In this document: piece by piece, positions 1 to 5,082 of the stretch | Position numbering within the stretch: position 1 is the first letter of the stretch | Layout of the letters: each line of letters starts with the position of its first letter | Source: an uncultured Atopobium sp. | Lineage (GTDB): Bacteria > Actinomycetota > Coriobacteriia > Coriobacteriales > Atopobiaceae | Assembly (NCBI GenBank): GCA_938041635.1 | Contig: CALIAD010000137.1 | Span: 1 to 8,214 of the forward strand | Reading direction: 5' to 3' | Length of the DNA stretch: 8,214 nt | The notes under the pieces: generated by a model | Databases searched by the model: none | The model's input: the letters and a program-made list of their open reading frames with translations, nothing else | What the model was told of the DNA's origin: nothing | Translations under genes and position numbers: made by a program

Positions 1-75
1 GCACTTCTTTTAAACACCTGAAATGCTTGCTTACACCACTTTTCGGGACACGACCGTTTTTCCTGGGCAAACGCG

Positions 76-121
76 TATGCAGAAAAATGTAACCCCCAAC
101 TAAACGCATTTTTTACCACTT
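76..121 (+). repeat. Dispersed hairpin repeat, copy 1
   Basis: The block TATGCAGAAAAATG (76-89) is followed six bases later by a 26-bp block (96-121) that reads CCAACTAAACG, then CATTTTTTACCACTT. Both blocks recur at 4897-4941, where the 26-bp block is identical and the spacer is five bases instead of six. AAAAATG and CATTTTT inside the unit can pair, leaving CCAACTAAACG in the loop. Both copies lie outside genes. I do not recognise the family. It could be a small dispersed intergenic element or a conserved regulatory site. Confidence 0.7.
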
Positions 122-171
122 GGCCCTGAAGTGGGAGTGGGAACTTTGCAAAACACCAGGAAAGCGGAATG

Positions 172-186
172 GTTGAATGATTCAAC
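172..186. promoter_or_regulatory. 15-bp perfect palindrome, operator-like
   Basis: GTTGAAT-G-ATTCAAC is a perfect 7-bp inverted repeat around one central base. No adjacent gene is visible, so a role as a protein-binding site is only a guess from the symmetry. Confidence 0.25.
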
Positions 187-207
187 GCGCTATACATGAT
201 GGCCGCA

Positions 208-279
208 ACGGGTTTGACGGGTTTGACGGGTTTGACGGGTTTGACGGGTTTGACGGGTTTGATGGACCTGACGGTTTTG
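208..279. repeat. 9-bp tandem repeat (ACGGGTTTG), 6 perfect plus 2 degenerate copies
   Basis: Six exact copies of ACGGGTTTG span 208-261. Two diverged copies follow: ATGGACCTG (262-270) and ACGGTTTTG (271-279). The unit length is a multiple of three, so the array is open in several frames (Gly-Leu-Thr on plus, Lys-Pro-Val on minus). It lies about 80 bp beyond the stop of the minus-strand adhesin gene, on the far side of its terminator. Exact identity of six units suggests recent slippage, so copy number may vary between strains. Confidence 0.9.
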
Positions 280-290
280 CTGAGCCACAC

Positions 291-327
291 AAAAACAGGC
301 TCCTGGTTTACCAGGAGCCTGTTTTTT
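291..327 (-). terminator. Rho-independent terminator after the adhesin gene, bidirectional
   Basis: A perfect 16-bp stem (291-306 with 311-326) encloses the 4-base loop TTTA. The arms begin and end with A and T runs, so the hairpin can act in both directions. It lies 31 bp past the stop codon of the minus-strand adhesin fragment at 358, which is the natural transcript for it to end. Confidence 0.9.
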
Positions 328-357
328 AGCTATCAGAGAGCTTGGAAAGCCCAGCTA

Positions 358-1239
358 TTAGCTGTTTTTCCTTCTAAGAGCGATGCCAAGACCACTCAGG
401 GACAGAGCTGCAGCTCCAACGATTGAAGCAATACCCGAAGCGTCACCTGTGTAAGGAAGGCCTGGCTTCTTAGGCTCTGGAGTAGTAGGAGGCGTGGTTG
501 GAGGAACAACAGGAGCAGTGTTGGTCACTGTGAAACCGTCATCCTGATTACCAGTAATCTGAGTTGTGTAACCAGAGATAGGAGTCTCAGAGATAGTGTA
601 AGCATACTCGTGACCATCAGTCTTGTCGTAGAACTCTAGGTTGCTGAAGGTGTGCTTCCAGTCGTCGGCCTTGGTAATGGTTACCCTATCAACCTCAACA
701 CCATCAGCAAGCAGGTGAATAGTTACGCTATCAGCAGGTGCACCAATCCACTTCTTTGTTACTGGAACAGAAACCTTGCCTTCGATGGTATTGGTAGCCG
801 TGAGCTCAGTAGCTGAAGAACCAGAGTAAGAGGTGGTGTAGTGAGCAATTGGATCTTCCTTAACGGTGTACTCAATCTCGTGACCAGCGGTGTAACGTGG
901 TAGGCCGTTGAAGATGTGAGACCAATTGTTACCTGCATTCAGGTCAAACTCATCCACCTGAGTGCCATCAGCATAGAGCCTGACGTGGACACTAGCAGGA
1001 CGCAGACCCTGAGCATTCTCGTTGTCAACCCAAACCTTCTTAACTGGGATGCTTAAAGCCTCAGGAGCGTGCTGGTTTGTAATCTCATAGCCGTTGATGC
1101 TGGTGGTGTAGTCAGGTACTGCGTCCTCAGAAACGGTGTAGGTAATCTCTGTGTTGCCATTGGACTTTATTTCAATCTTGGACAAAGACTTTGAAATCAC
1201 ACTATATTGCGCACAATTAATGCTACTAAGTGCGTAGAT
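358..1239 (-). pseudogene. 5'-truncated Cna B-type LPXTG cell-wall adhesin (C-terminal part)
   Basis: This is the C-terminal part of a sortase-anchored surface protein. The reading frame is open from 1239, and the first usable start is GTG at 1200. Residues below are counted from that GTG. Residues 1-45 match the second half of a Cna B domain (TEITYTVSED...YTTSINGYEITNQ). Two complete Cna B domains follow, at about 48-138 (KKVWVDN to TATNT) and 143-228 (TKKWIG to VTNT). A Pro/Thr-rich linker comes next, then the sorting signal LPYTG (248-252), a hydrophobic helix (about 254-274) and the positive tail RRKNS. Cna B domains are immunoglobulin-like stalk modules of Gram-positive surface proteins. 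There is no signal peptide, no Shine-Dalgarno site before the GTG, and the first domain is cut in half. A translated product could not be exported or anchored. It is therefore probably a decayed gene or a silent recombination donor. I found no Cna B coding sequence upstream of about 1200 in any minus-strand frame. Confidence 0.8.
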
Positions 1240-1313
1240 TTAACTTCATTTACGCTAGCGAGAAAAACGTGTACACCACGCCATTTTGTTCTCCATTTCC
1301 TACATACTCCTTC

Positions 1314-1346
1314 AAAAAAATTGGCTGGCGTATACGCGTCAGCCAA
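1314..1346 (-). terminator. Terminator-like hairpin on the minus strand
   Basis: On the minus strand the arms TTGGCTG and CAGCCAA (1340-1346 and 1321-1327) enclose a partly palindromic GCGTATACG core. A run of seven T follows (1320-1314). This has the layout of a rho-independent terminator. No gene is visible upstream of it on the minus strand, so it may be what remains of the 3' end of a lost gene, or a leader attenuator. Confidence 0.6.
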
Positions 1347-1520
1347 AAATCAATCATCGGTCAGTGCTTTCTCCAAAAATGATACTGGAATGAGTACATA
1401 TCAACAATAAACAGACATCCCTATGAATAAATAATCAAATTAACTCCACAGTTTTCTTCACGTTTGAAGCTAGGAGCAGTCTTCAGCGAGCAACTAAAGC
1501 TGTTGGGTTTCTCGTCAAAA

Positions 1521-1536
1521 TGTTGTCAATACAACA
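1521..1536. promoter_or_regulatory. Operator-like palindrome upstream of the apbE operon
   Basis: TGTTGT-CAAT-ACAACA is a perfect 6-bp inverted repeat with a 4-bp spacer. A -10-like TAAAAT lies at 1558-1563 with no good -35 box. A transcript starting near 1570 would put the palindrome centre at about -41.5, the position used by class II activators of the CRP/FNR type. A second -10 candidate, TAGAAT (1563-1568), overlaps it. The palindrome is directly visible. The regulator family and start site are inference. Confidence 0.4.
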
Positions 1537-1629
1537 AACAAATGCAATAAACAAACGTAAAATAGAATTACTACTAAGCAATCTGCAGGTAAAATTAAAC
1601 AAACTGCTGTTGGACACTATGGGAGAGTC

Positions 1630-2628
1630 GTGCCAGAACGAGCCTACATTTCCAGATCAACTCACCTGATGGGCGCGACTATCACCATCTCTTTATTGCC
1701 ACCTTCCAATGATGCGCAGGCAGAACACACCGCAGAGCAGCTACAAAGCTCGAAGGCAAACTGCCTTGCAGAGCAGCTACTTGATCAAGTCTTTAAGCTT
1801 CTAAACGTCTACAACCAGCGGTTTAGCGCAAACGACACCAATTCCGAGCTTATGCAAGTTAATCAAGCGGCAGGCAAACATCCTGTCTCCGTTGACCCCG
1901 AGTTGTTTGAGCTCATTCAAATTGGTAAGGAGCAAAGCCTTCTACCTGCAAGTCATTTAAATATTGCCATTGGCCCCTTGGTACAAGCCTGGCGAATCGG
2001 CTTTGCTGACGCGCGCATTCCAAATAACACCGAGGTCGCGCACGCGCTGTCGCTTACTGATCCACAACTCATTGAATTAGACCCTCTGAGCTGCACCGTG
2101 TTTCTCGCCAAAGAGGGCATGAAGCTGGACCTGGGGTGCCTAGCAAAAGGCTACATCGCCGACAAAATTGCAGATTATCTAAAAAGTCAGCACGTCACCT
2201 CTGCACTTATCAACCTTGGCGGTAACATTAAGACAATTGGCGACAATGTGCTCGCGGACAGACCGTGGCAGATTGGCATCCAGGATCCGCGACAACCACG
2301 AGGCACCAACCTTGCTGTGCTGCCTATTTGCAACCAGTCCGTGGTGACCTCCGGCACCTACGAAAGGAAACTGCAGGAAAACGGACATACCTATCACCAC
2401 ATTCTTGACCGCAAGACCGGCTATCCGGTTGACACGCAACTTGCAAGCATCACGATTATCTCGGACAACTCGCTTGACGGAGAAATTTGGACCACGCGGC
2501 TTTATGGCGAGAAACCCCGTCAGCTCCTTACCCGCGTGGAACAAGAAAAAGGCATCGAGGTGCTCATAGTAACCACTAATAATCGCGTATATTATTCGTC
2601 GGGAATCTCGCCTGAGTTCCTTGCGTAA
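1630..2628 (+). CDS. apbE: FAD:protein FMN transferase, ApbE family, cytosolic
   Basis: ApbE enzymes cleave FAD and attach FMN through a phosphoester bond to a Ser/Thr in a target protein, using Mg2+. The 332-residue product carries the family signatures in order: FSANDTNSELMQVN (65-78), DLGCLAKGYIADKI (167-180), INLGGNI (194-200), GIQDPR (216-221), and a long block from SGTYERK to HHILDRKTGYP (241-266). The metal-site motif usually written A-D-x-x-x-T appears here as G-E-I-W-T-T (284-289), so Glu285 replaces the usual Asp and Thr289 is kept. There is no signal peptide or lipobox, unlike exported ApbE proteins, so it should act in the cytosol. The start is GTG at 1630 with GGGAG four bases upstream; Met14 is an alternative. 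It is the first gene of a three-gene operon whose last product carries a likely target motif. Confidence 0.93.
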   Translation: MPERAYISRSTHLMGATITISLLPPSNDAQAEHTAEQLQSSKANCLAEQLLDQVFKLLNVYNQRFSANDTNSELMQVNQAAGKHPVSVDPELFELIQIGKEQSLLPASHLNIAIGPLVQAWRIGFADARIPNNTEVAHALSLTDPQLIELDPLSCTVFLAKEGMKLDLGCLAKGYIADKIADYLKSQHVTSALINLGGNIKTIGDNVLADRPWQIGIQDPRQPRGTNLAVLPICNQSVVTSGTYERKLQENGHTYHHILDRKTGYPVDTQLASITIISDNSLDGEIWTTRLYGEKPRQLLTRVEQEKGIEVLIVTTNNRVYYSSGISPEFLA

Positions 2629-2645
2629 TTCAGAAAGGAAGTTTG

Positions 2646-3254
2646 ATGCTTAACTTTGTTGGCCTCATTGGCACCAATTCAAAAGAGTCAAATAACCGAA
2701 GACTCCTGCAGTTTATGCAGAAGCACTTTGCCGACAAGGCTTCCATTGAGCTGGTGGAAATCGACAACATTCCCCTGTTCAACAAGCCTGCAAAGATGAA
2801 GGTTCCCGAGGTTGTCTCAGAGCTTGCAAAGAAAATTGAGGCTGCCGACGGCGTCATCATCGCAACCCCAGAGTACGACCACTCCATTCCAGCGGTCCTG
2901 CAAAACGCGCTTGCTTGGCTGTCCTACGGCATATTCCCTATGGTCAACAAGCCAGTCATGATTGTTGGCGCATCCCTGGGCACCCTCGGATCTTCTCGCG
3001 CACAGCTTCAGCTCCGCCAAATTCTGGACGCTCCAGAGCTCAAGGCCGCAATCATGCCAGGTTCCGAGTTCCTTCTTGGCCGCGCCCAGCAGGCATTTGA
3101 CGAGAAGGGCAGCTTGAAGGATAAAGCTACCGTCAAGAAGCTTGACCTGCTCTTTGACGATTTTCGTCTGTTTGTGAAACTCAACGAAAAAATGGCCGCA
3201 TCGCGCGAACTTCTCCGCAAAGAGGCCGAGAACTTTGACTGGGAAAACCTGTAG
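2646..3254 (+). CDS. NAD(P)H-dependent FMN reductase (flavodoxin fold)
   Basis: The 202-residue product belongs to the NADPH_dep_FMN_red family, which reduces FMN with NAD(P)H on a flavodoxin-like fold. Visible signatures are the phosphate-binding loop GTNSKESNN (9-17), the isoalloxazine-contact motif TPEYDHSIPAVLQNALAWLS (74-93), close to the usual TPEYNHSIPGxLKNAxDWLS, and GASLGTLGSSRAQ (108-120). The Asn of EYNHS is Asp here. The length is typical for the family, with a charged C-terminal helix added (about 165-202). ATG at 2646 is chosen because AAGGAAG (2635-2641) lies five bases upstream; a TTG one codon earlier is less likely. The gap after apbE is 17 bp and the gap to the next gene 20 bp, so it is co-transcribed. 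It is clearly paralogous to the N-terminal half of the next gene (both have a form of HFA...EIDNIPLFN), pointing to tandem duplication. Confidence 0.92.
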   Translation: MLNFVGLIGTNSKESNNRRLLQFMQKHFADKASIELVEIDNIPLFNKPAKMKVPEVVSELAKKIEAADGVIIATPEYDHSIPAVLQNALAWLSYGIFPMVNKPVMIVGASLGTLGSSRAQLQLRQILDAPELKAAIMPGSEFLLGRAQQAFDEKGSLKDKATVKKLDLLFDDFRLFVKLNEKMAASRELLRKEAENFDWENL

Positions 3255-3274
3255 GCCTGGAAGGAACTACCACT

Positions 3275-4492
3275 ATGAAATTTGTCGGAATCGTCGGTTC
3301 AAATGCGGAGATTTCCTATAACCGAAAGCTTCTGCACTTCATCAAAAAGCACTTTGCCAAGCAGTTTGAGCTTGAGATCCTTGAGATTGATAACATTCCT
3401 CTGTTCAACCAGGACCTCAAGTGGGACGAGAACTTCCAGCTCCGCCTGTTCTATAACAAGATTACCCGAGCTGATGGCGTCATTATTTCTACGCCCGAGC
3501 ACAACCACACCATCTCACCTGCACTGAAGAGTGTCATCGAGTGGCTCTCCTACGACGTGCATCCGTTCGAGAACAAACCTGTCATGATTGTCGGAGCTTC
3601 TTACTACGACCAGGGAACTTCTCGCGCGCAGGTACATCTGCGCAAGATTATGGATGCTCCGGGCGTAAACGCATACGTTTTGCCTGGTAATGAGTTCCTT
3701 CTTGGAAAGGCCAAGCAGGCTTTTGACGAGGACGGCAACATTATCGACGAGCGCACCGTCGGCTTCCTGGGCCTTTGCCTGGATAACTTTGTCAAATACG
3801 TAGAGGTGGTCTCCAAATTGAAGAAGCCAAAGCCAATCGCGCCAGAGGATCTGGACGTAACCAACTCAATTTCCACCACTATCCAGGGCATTGATCCCGA
3901 CGATCCTGATTGGGTCGAGAAGGCCGCCGAGCTTGTGGGCGCGGTTTCGGGCGACACATACGTTAAGCTTGACCACGGCATTTTGACGGTCAACCAGATT
4001 GACATGTTCCTGAAGGCAATGCCATTTGAGCTAACTTACGCGGACGACAACAACCAGTTCCTTTACTACAACAACACTCACGACAACCCAGACACTATGC
4101 TGGCAAAACGCGTTCCTGAGCAGTCGGGCAACCGTCTTTCCACAGTTCACAACTCTCTTCCCGAGGGTCGCATGAAGAATGTTGAGTTTGTCATCGGTGT
4201 ACTTCGAAACGGCGATAAAGAGTATGTACGTACCATTGTCCCAGGTACACCAGCCGACATCATCAACACCCACAACTACCAGGCAATGTACTATCCCGAT
4301 GGCTCGTATGCAGGCATCAACGAGATTGTCTTCAACTTCAAGCCATGGTTGGATTGGTATCTGCAAACCACAGGTCAACGCCTTGTAAGTGCTAACGGCG
4401 CAGTTGTTCCACCAGCTGGCGCTCCCGCCCCTGCTGCTGGTGCTCCCGCACCAAGTGCAGGCGTTGACGCTACCTCCGGAGCAAGCGCTTAA
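3275..4492 (+). CDS. NAD(P)H-FMN reductase fused to a PAS-like domain and a C-terminal flavinylation tail
   Basis: The 405-residue product has three parts. Residues 1-185 are a flavodoxin-fold NAD(P)H-dependent FMN reductase: GSNAEISYN (8-16), TPEHNHTISPALKSVIEWLS (73-92), GASYYDQGTSRAQ (107-119). Residues about 235-365 resemble the PAS domain seen in DUF438/PAS_10 proteins (FLKAMPFELTYADDNNQFLY, then a conserved-looking HNSLPEG segment and a final NEIVFNFKPW strand). This assignment is from pattern only. Residues about 377-396 are a Pro/Ala/Gly tail, ending in D-A-T-S-G-A-S-A (398-405). That ending fits the D-x-x-(S/T)-G-A-(S/T) motif to which ApbE attaches FMN, so Ser404 is the predicted attachment site. 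With apbE two genes upstream in the same operon, the product is the likely substrate of that enzyme. GGAAGGA (3259-3265) precedes the ATG. The protein has no signal peptide, consistent with the cytosolic ApbE. Electrons could pass from NAD(P)H to bound FMN to the tethered FMN; the final acceptor is unknown. Confidence 0.9.
   Translation: MKFVGIVGSNAEISYNRKLLHFIKKHFAKQFELEILEIDNIPLFNQDLKWDENFQLRLFYNKITRADGVIISTPEHNHTISPALKSVIEWLSYDVHPFENKPVMIVGASYYDQGTSRAQVHLRKIMDAPGVNAYVLPGNEFLLGKAKQAFDEDGNIIDERTVGFLGLCLDNFVKYVEVVSKLKKPKPIAPEDLDVTNSISTTIQGIDPDDPDWVEKAAELVGAVSGDTYVKLDHGILTVNQIDMFLKAMPFELTYADDNNQFLYYNNTHDNPDTMLAKRVPEQSGNRLSTVHNSLPEGRMKNVEFVIGVLRNGDKEYVRTIVPGTPADIINTHNYQAMYYPDGSYAGINEIVFNFKPWLDWYLQTTGQRLVSANGAVVPPAGAPAPAAGAPAPSAGVDATSGASA
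4463..4489 (+). other. Predicted ApbE flavinylation motif at the C-terminus (Ser404)
   Basis: These bases encode Val397 to Ala405, V-D-A-T-S-G-A-S-A, directly before the TAA. The established ApbE target consensus is Asp, two small residues, Ser/Thr/Gly, Gly, Ala, Ser/Thr, with FMN on the last Ser/Thr. All positions match. Placement at the very end of a Pro/Ala-rich tail would make it a mobile arm, similar in concept to a lipoyl or biotinyl swinging arm. Attachment is predicted and not shown. Confidence 0.75.
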
Positions 4493-4628
4493 CGTGCAGC
4501 TATGTGCTGCAACGCGCTCAACGCGCAACAGAGCGCAAGTTGAAGCGCGACTGCGACGCCCTTGATGCGCCTACCTACACATACGTGCGACCAAGTGCAA
4601 TGACACGCAACTGGAGTAATATACTTCC
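4493..4628 (+). other. 3' untranslated stretch between the reductase stop and the terminator
   Basis: These 136 bases are rich in CGCG-type words, including the 9-bp-spaced direct repeat CAACGCGC (4510-4517, 4519-4526) and a small hairpin GCAGC-TATGT-GCTGC just after the stop. No coding frame is convincing. The G+C content is higher than in the AT-rich region beyond the terminator. It may be a structured 3' UTR. Confidence 0.4.
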
Positions 4629-4668
4629 CTCGCCTTCCAGAAATAGACCTCTGGAAGGCGAGTTTTTT
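4629..4668 (+). terminator. Rho-independent terminator of the apbE-reductase operon
   Basis: CTCGCCTTCCAGA (4629-4641) pairs perfectly with TCTGGAAGGCGAG (4650-4662) around an 8-base loop, followed by six T (4663-4668). It is the only strong plus-strand terminator after the three-gene operon. Confidence 0.95.
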
Positions 4669-4683
4669 GAGTTAAGTTACAAA

Positions 4684-4717
4684 ATTTCTATTTCAGCTAG
4701 AAATGTATTCATTTCTA
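4684..4717. repeat. Alternating inverted repeats able to form exclusive hairpins
   Basis: ATTTCTA (4684-4690), TAGAAAT (4698-4704) and ATTTCTA (4711-4717) occur in a row. The middle arm can pair with either neighbour; the downstream pairing extends to 8 bp with a 4-base loop. Function unknown. Confidence 0.45.
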
Positions 4718-4718
4718 C

Positions 4719-4740
4719 GAATATCTATCATCGGATATTC
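4719..4740. repeat. 7-bp inverted repeat GAATATC/GATATTC
   Basis: GAATATC (4719-4725) and GATATTC (4734-4740) form a perfect inverted repeat with an 8-base spacer. It could be a hairpin or a protein-binding site. No adjacent gene on its downstream side explains it. Confidence 0.35.
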
Positions 4741-4789
4741 AATATTGTGTATCACTCAATTTTTAGGCCAAAATTTAGGGGACTAAAAA

Positions 4790-4864
4790 GGTAAAAAATC
4801 CGTTTAGTTGGAGATCAAATCTTTAAAAAGTCATTTTTATCTCCAACTAAGACCATTTTTTACC
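4790..4864. repeat. Long imperfect inverted repeat built from two facing copies of the dispersed element
   Basis: The arms 4790-4815 and 4839-4864 are 26 bp each and match at 22 positions, with a 23-base loop. The left arm (GGTAAAAAAT, then CC, then GTTTAGTTGG) is the reverse complement of the repeat core seen at 96-117 and 4916-4937, with one mismatch in 22. The right arm is a diverged direct copy. The pair could form a stable cruciform or RNA hairpin. Confidence 0.75.
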
Positions 4865-4896
4865 ACCGTTGCAATTTTTTATCTGCGAAAACTCGT

Positions 4897-4941
4897 TATG
4901 CAGAAAAATGAAATTCCAACTAAACGCATTTTTTACCACTT
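4897..4941 (+). repeat. Dispersed hairpin repeat, copy 2
   Basis: TATGCAGAAAAATG (4897-4910), a 5-base spacer, and the same 26-bp block as at 96-121 (here 4916-4941). It is about 4.8 kb from copy 1 and in the same orientation. Near identity in otherwise unrelated intergenic DNA indicates a repeat family or a conserved site. Confidence 0.7.
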
Positions 4942-5013
4942 TGGCGAAAATCAGCATTCGGTATTACTGGACACACCTCAACCAACTGGGCATCTTTCAC
5001 TCAACTGTTCATC

Positions 5014-5038
5014 GCTTGACTACCGGGCACCGTCAAGC
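5014..5038 (-). repeat. Inverted repeat downstream of the GH2 gene, possible weak terminator
   Basis: GCTTGAC (5014-5020) and GTCAAGC (5032-5038) form a 7-bp stem with an 11-base loop, 45 bp beyond the GH2 stop. No T run follows on the minus strand, so a role in termination is doubtful. Confidence 0.25.
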
Positions 5039-5082
5039 ACTACCGAAGCCATCTAACGTTATCCAACAACACTCGACAGCTA

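Larger units (their letters stand above)
1..357. other. Intergenic region with repeats, no gene recognised
   Basis: I see no convincing coding sequence on either strand. The stretch holds a copy of a dispersed hairpin repeat (76-121), a 15-bp palindrome (172-186), a 9-bp tandem array (208-279) and a bidirectional terminator (291-327). A plus-strand open frame from 196 translates the tandem array as Gly-Leu-Thr repeats. It has no Shine-Dalgarno site and runs through the terminator into the 3' end of the adhesin gene, so I do not call it a gene. Confidence 0.6.
1240..1629. other. Intergenic region between adhesin remnant and apbE operon
   Basis: No gene is recognised in this stretch of about 390 bp. 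It contains a minus-strand terminator-like hairpin (1314-1346) and an operator-like palindrome (1521-1536) in the presumed promoter region of the apbE operon. A minus-strand Shine-Dalgarno-like GAAGGAG at about 1306-1312 precedes an ATG at about 1294, which gives only a 13-codon peptide. This could be the leader of a lost gene, but I do not call it. Confidence 0.5.
4669..5082. other. AT-rich intergenic island dense in inverted repeats
   Basis: No gene is recognised. Two strong units face each other across it: the plus-strand operon terminator and the 3' end of the minus-strand GH2 gene. Within it are alternating ATTTCTA/TAGAAAT arms (4684-4717), a 7-bp inverted repeat GAATATC/GATATTC (4719-4740), three copies of the dispersed repeat (4790-4811 inverted, 4839-4864 diverged, 4897-4941) and GCTTGAC/GTCAAGC (5014-5038). 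Open frames here are short, lack Shine-Dalgarno sites and are not called. Confidence 0.5.

Noticed and set aside
208..279. Possible CRISPR array
   Set aside because: Units are 9 bp and contiguous with no spacers; no cas genes are nearby.
196..426. Plus-strand open frame with Gly-Leu-Thr repeats, collagen-like at first glance
   Set aside because: It has no Shine-Dalgarno site, runs through a 16-bp terminator stem and then antisense into the adhesin 3' end. The repeat pattern is a by-product of the 9-bp tandem array.
1207..1410. Plus-strand open frame in the intergenic region
   Set aside because: No Shine-Dalgarno site, no recognisable domain, and it crosses the minus-strand terminator-like hairpin.
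2179..2544. Minus-strand open frame inside apbE
   Set aside because: It is antisense to the most conserved part of apbE and has no family features of its own.
4031..4528. 165-codon minus-strand open frame opposite the PAS/tail region
   Set aside because: It is rich in Ser, Val and Cys, as expected for antisense of the coding strand, and overlaps a well-supported gene entirely except for its end.
4790..4941. An insertion sequence with terminal inverted repeats
   Set aside because: The segment is about 150 bp with no transposase and no clear target-site duplication. At most it is a non-autonomous element, so it is reported as a repeat only.
4504..5056. Short plus-strand open frames between the operon and GH2 genes
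   Set aside because: They run across the operon terminator or the inverted repeats, have no ribosome sites and show no family similarity.
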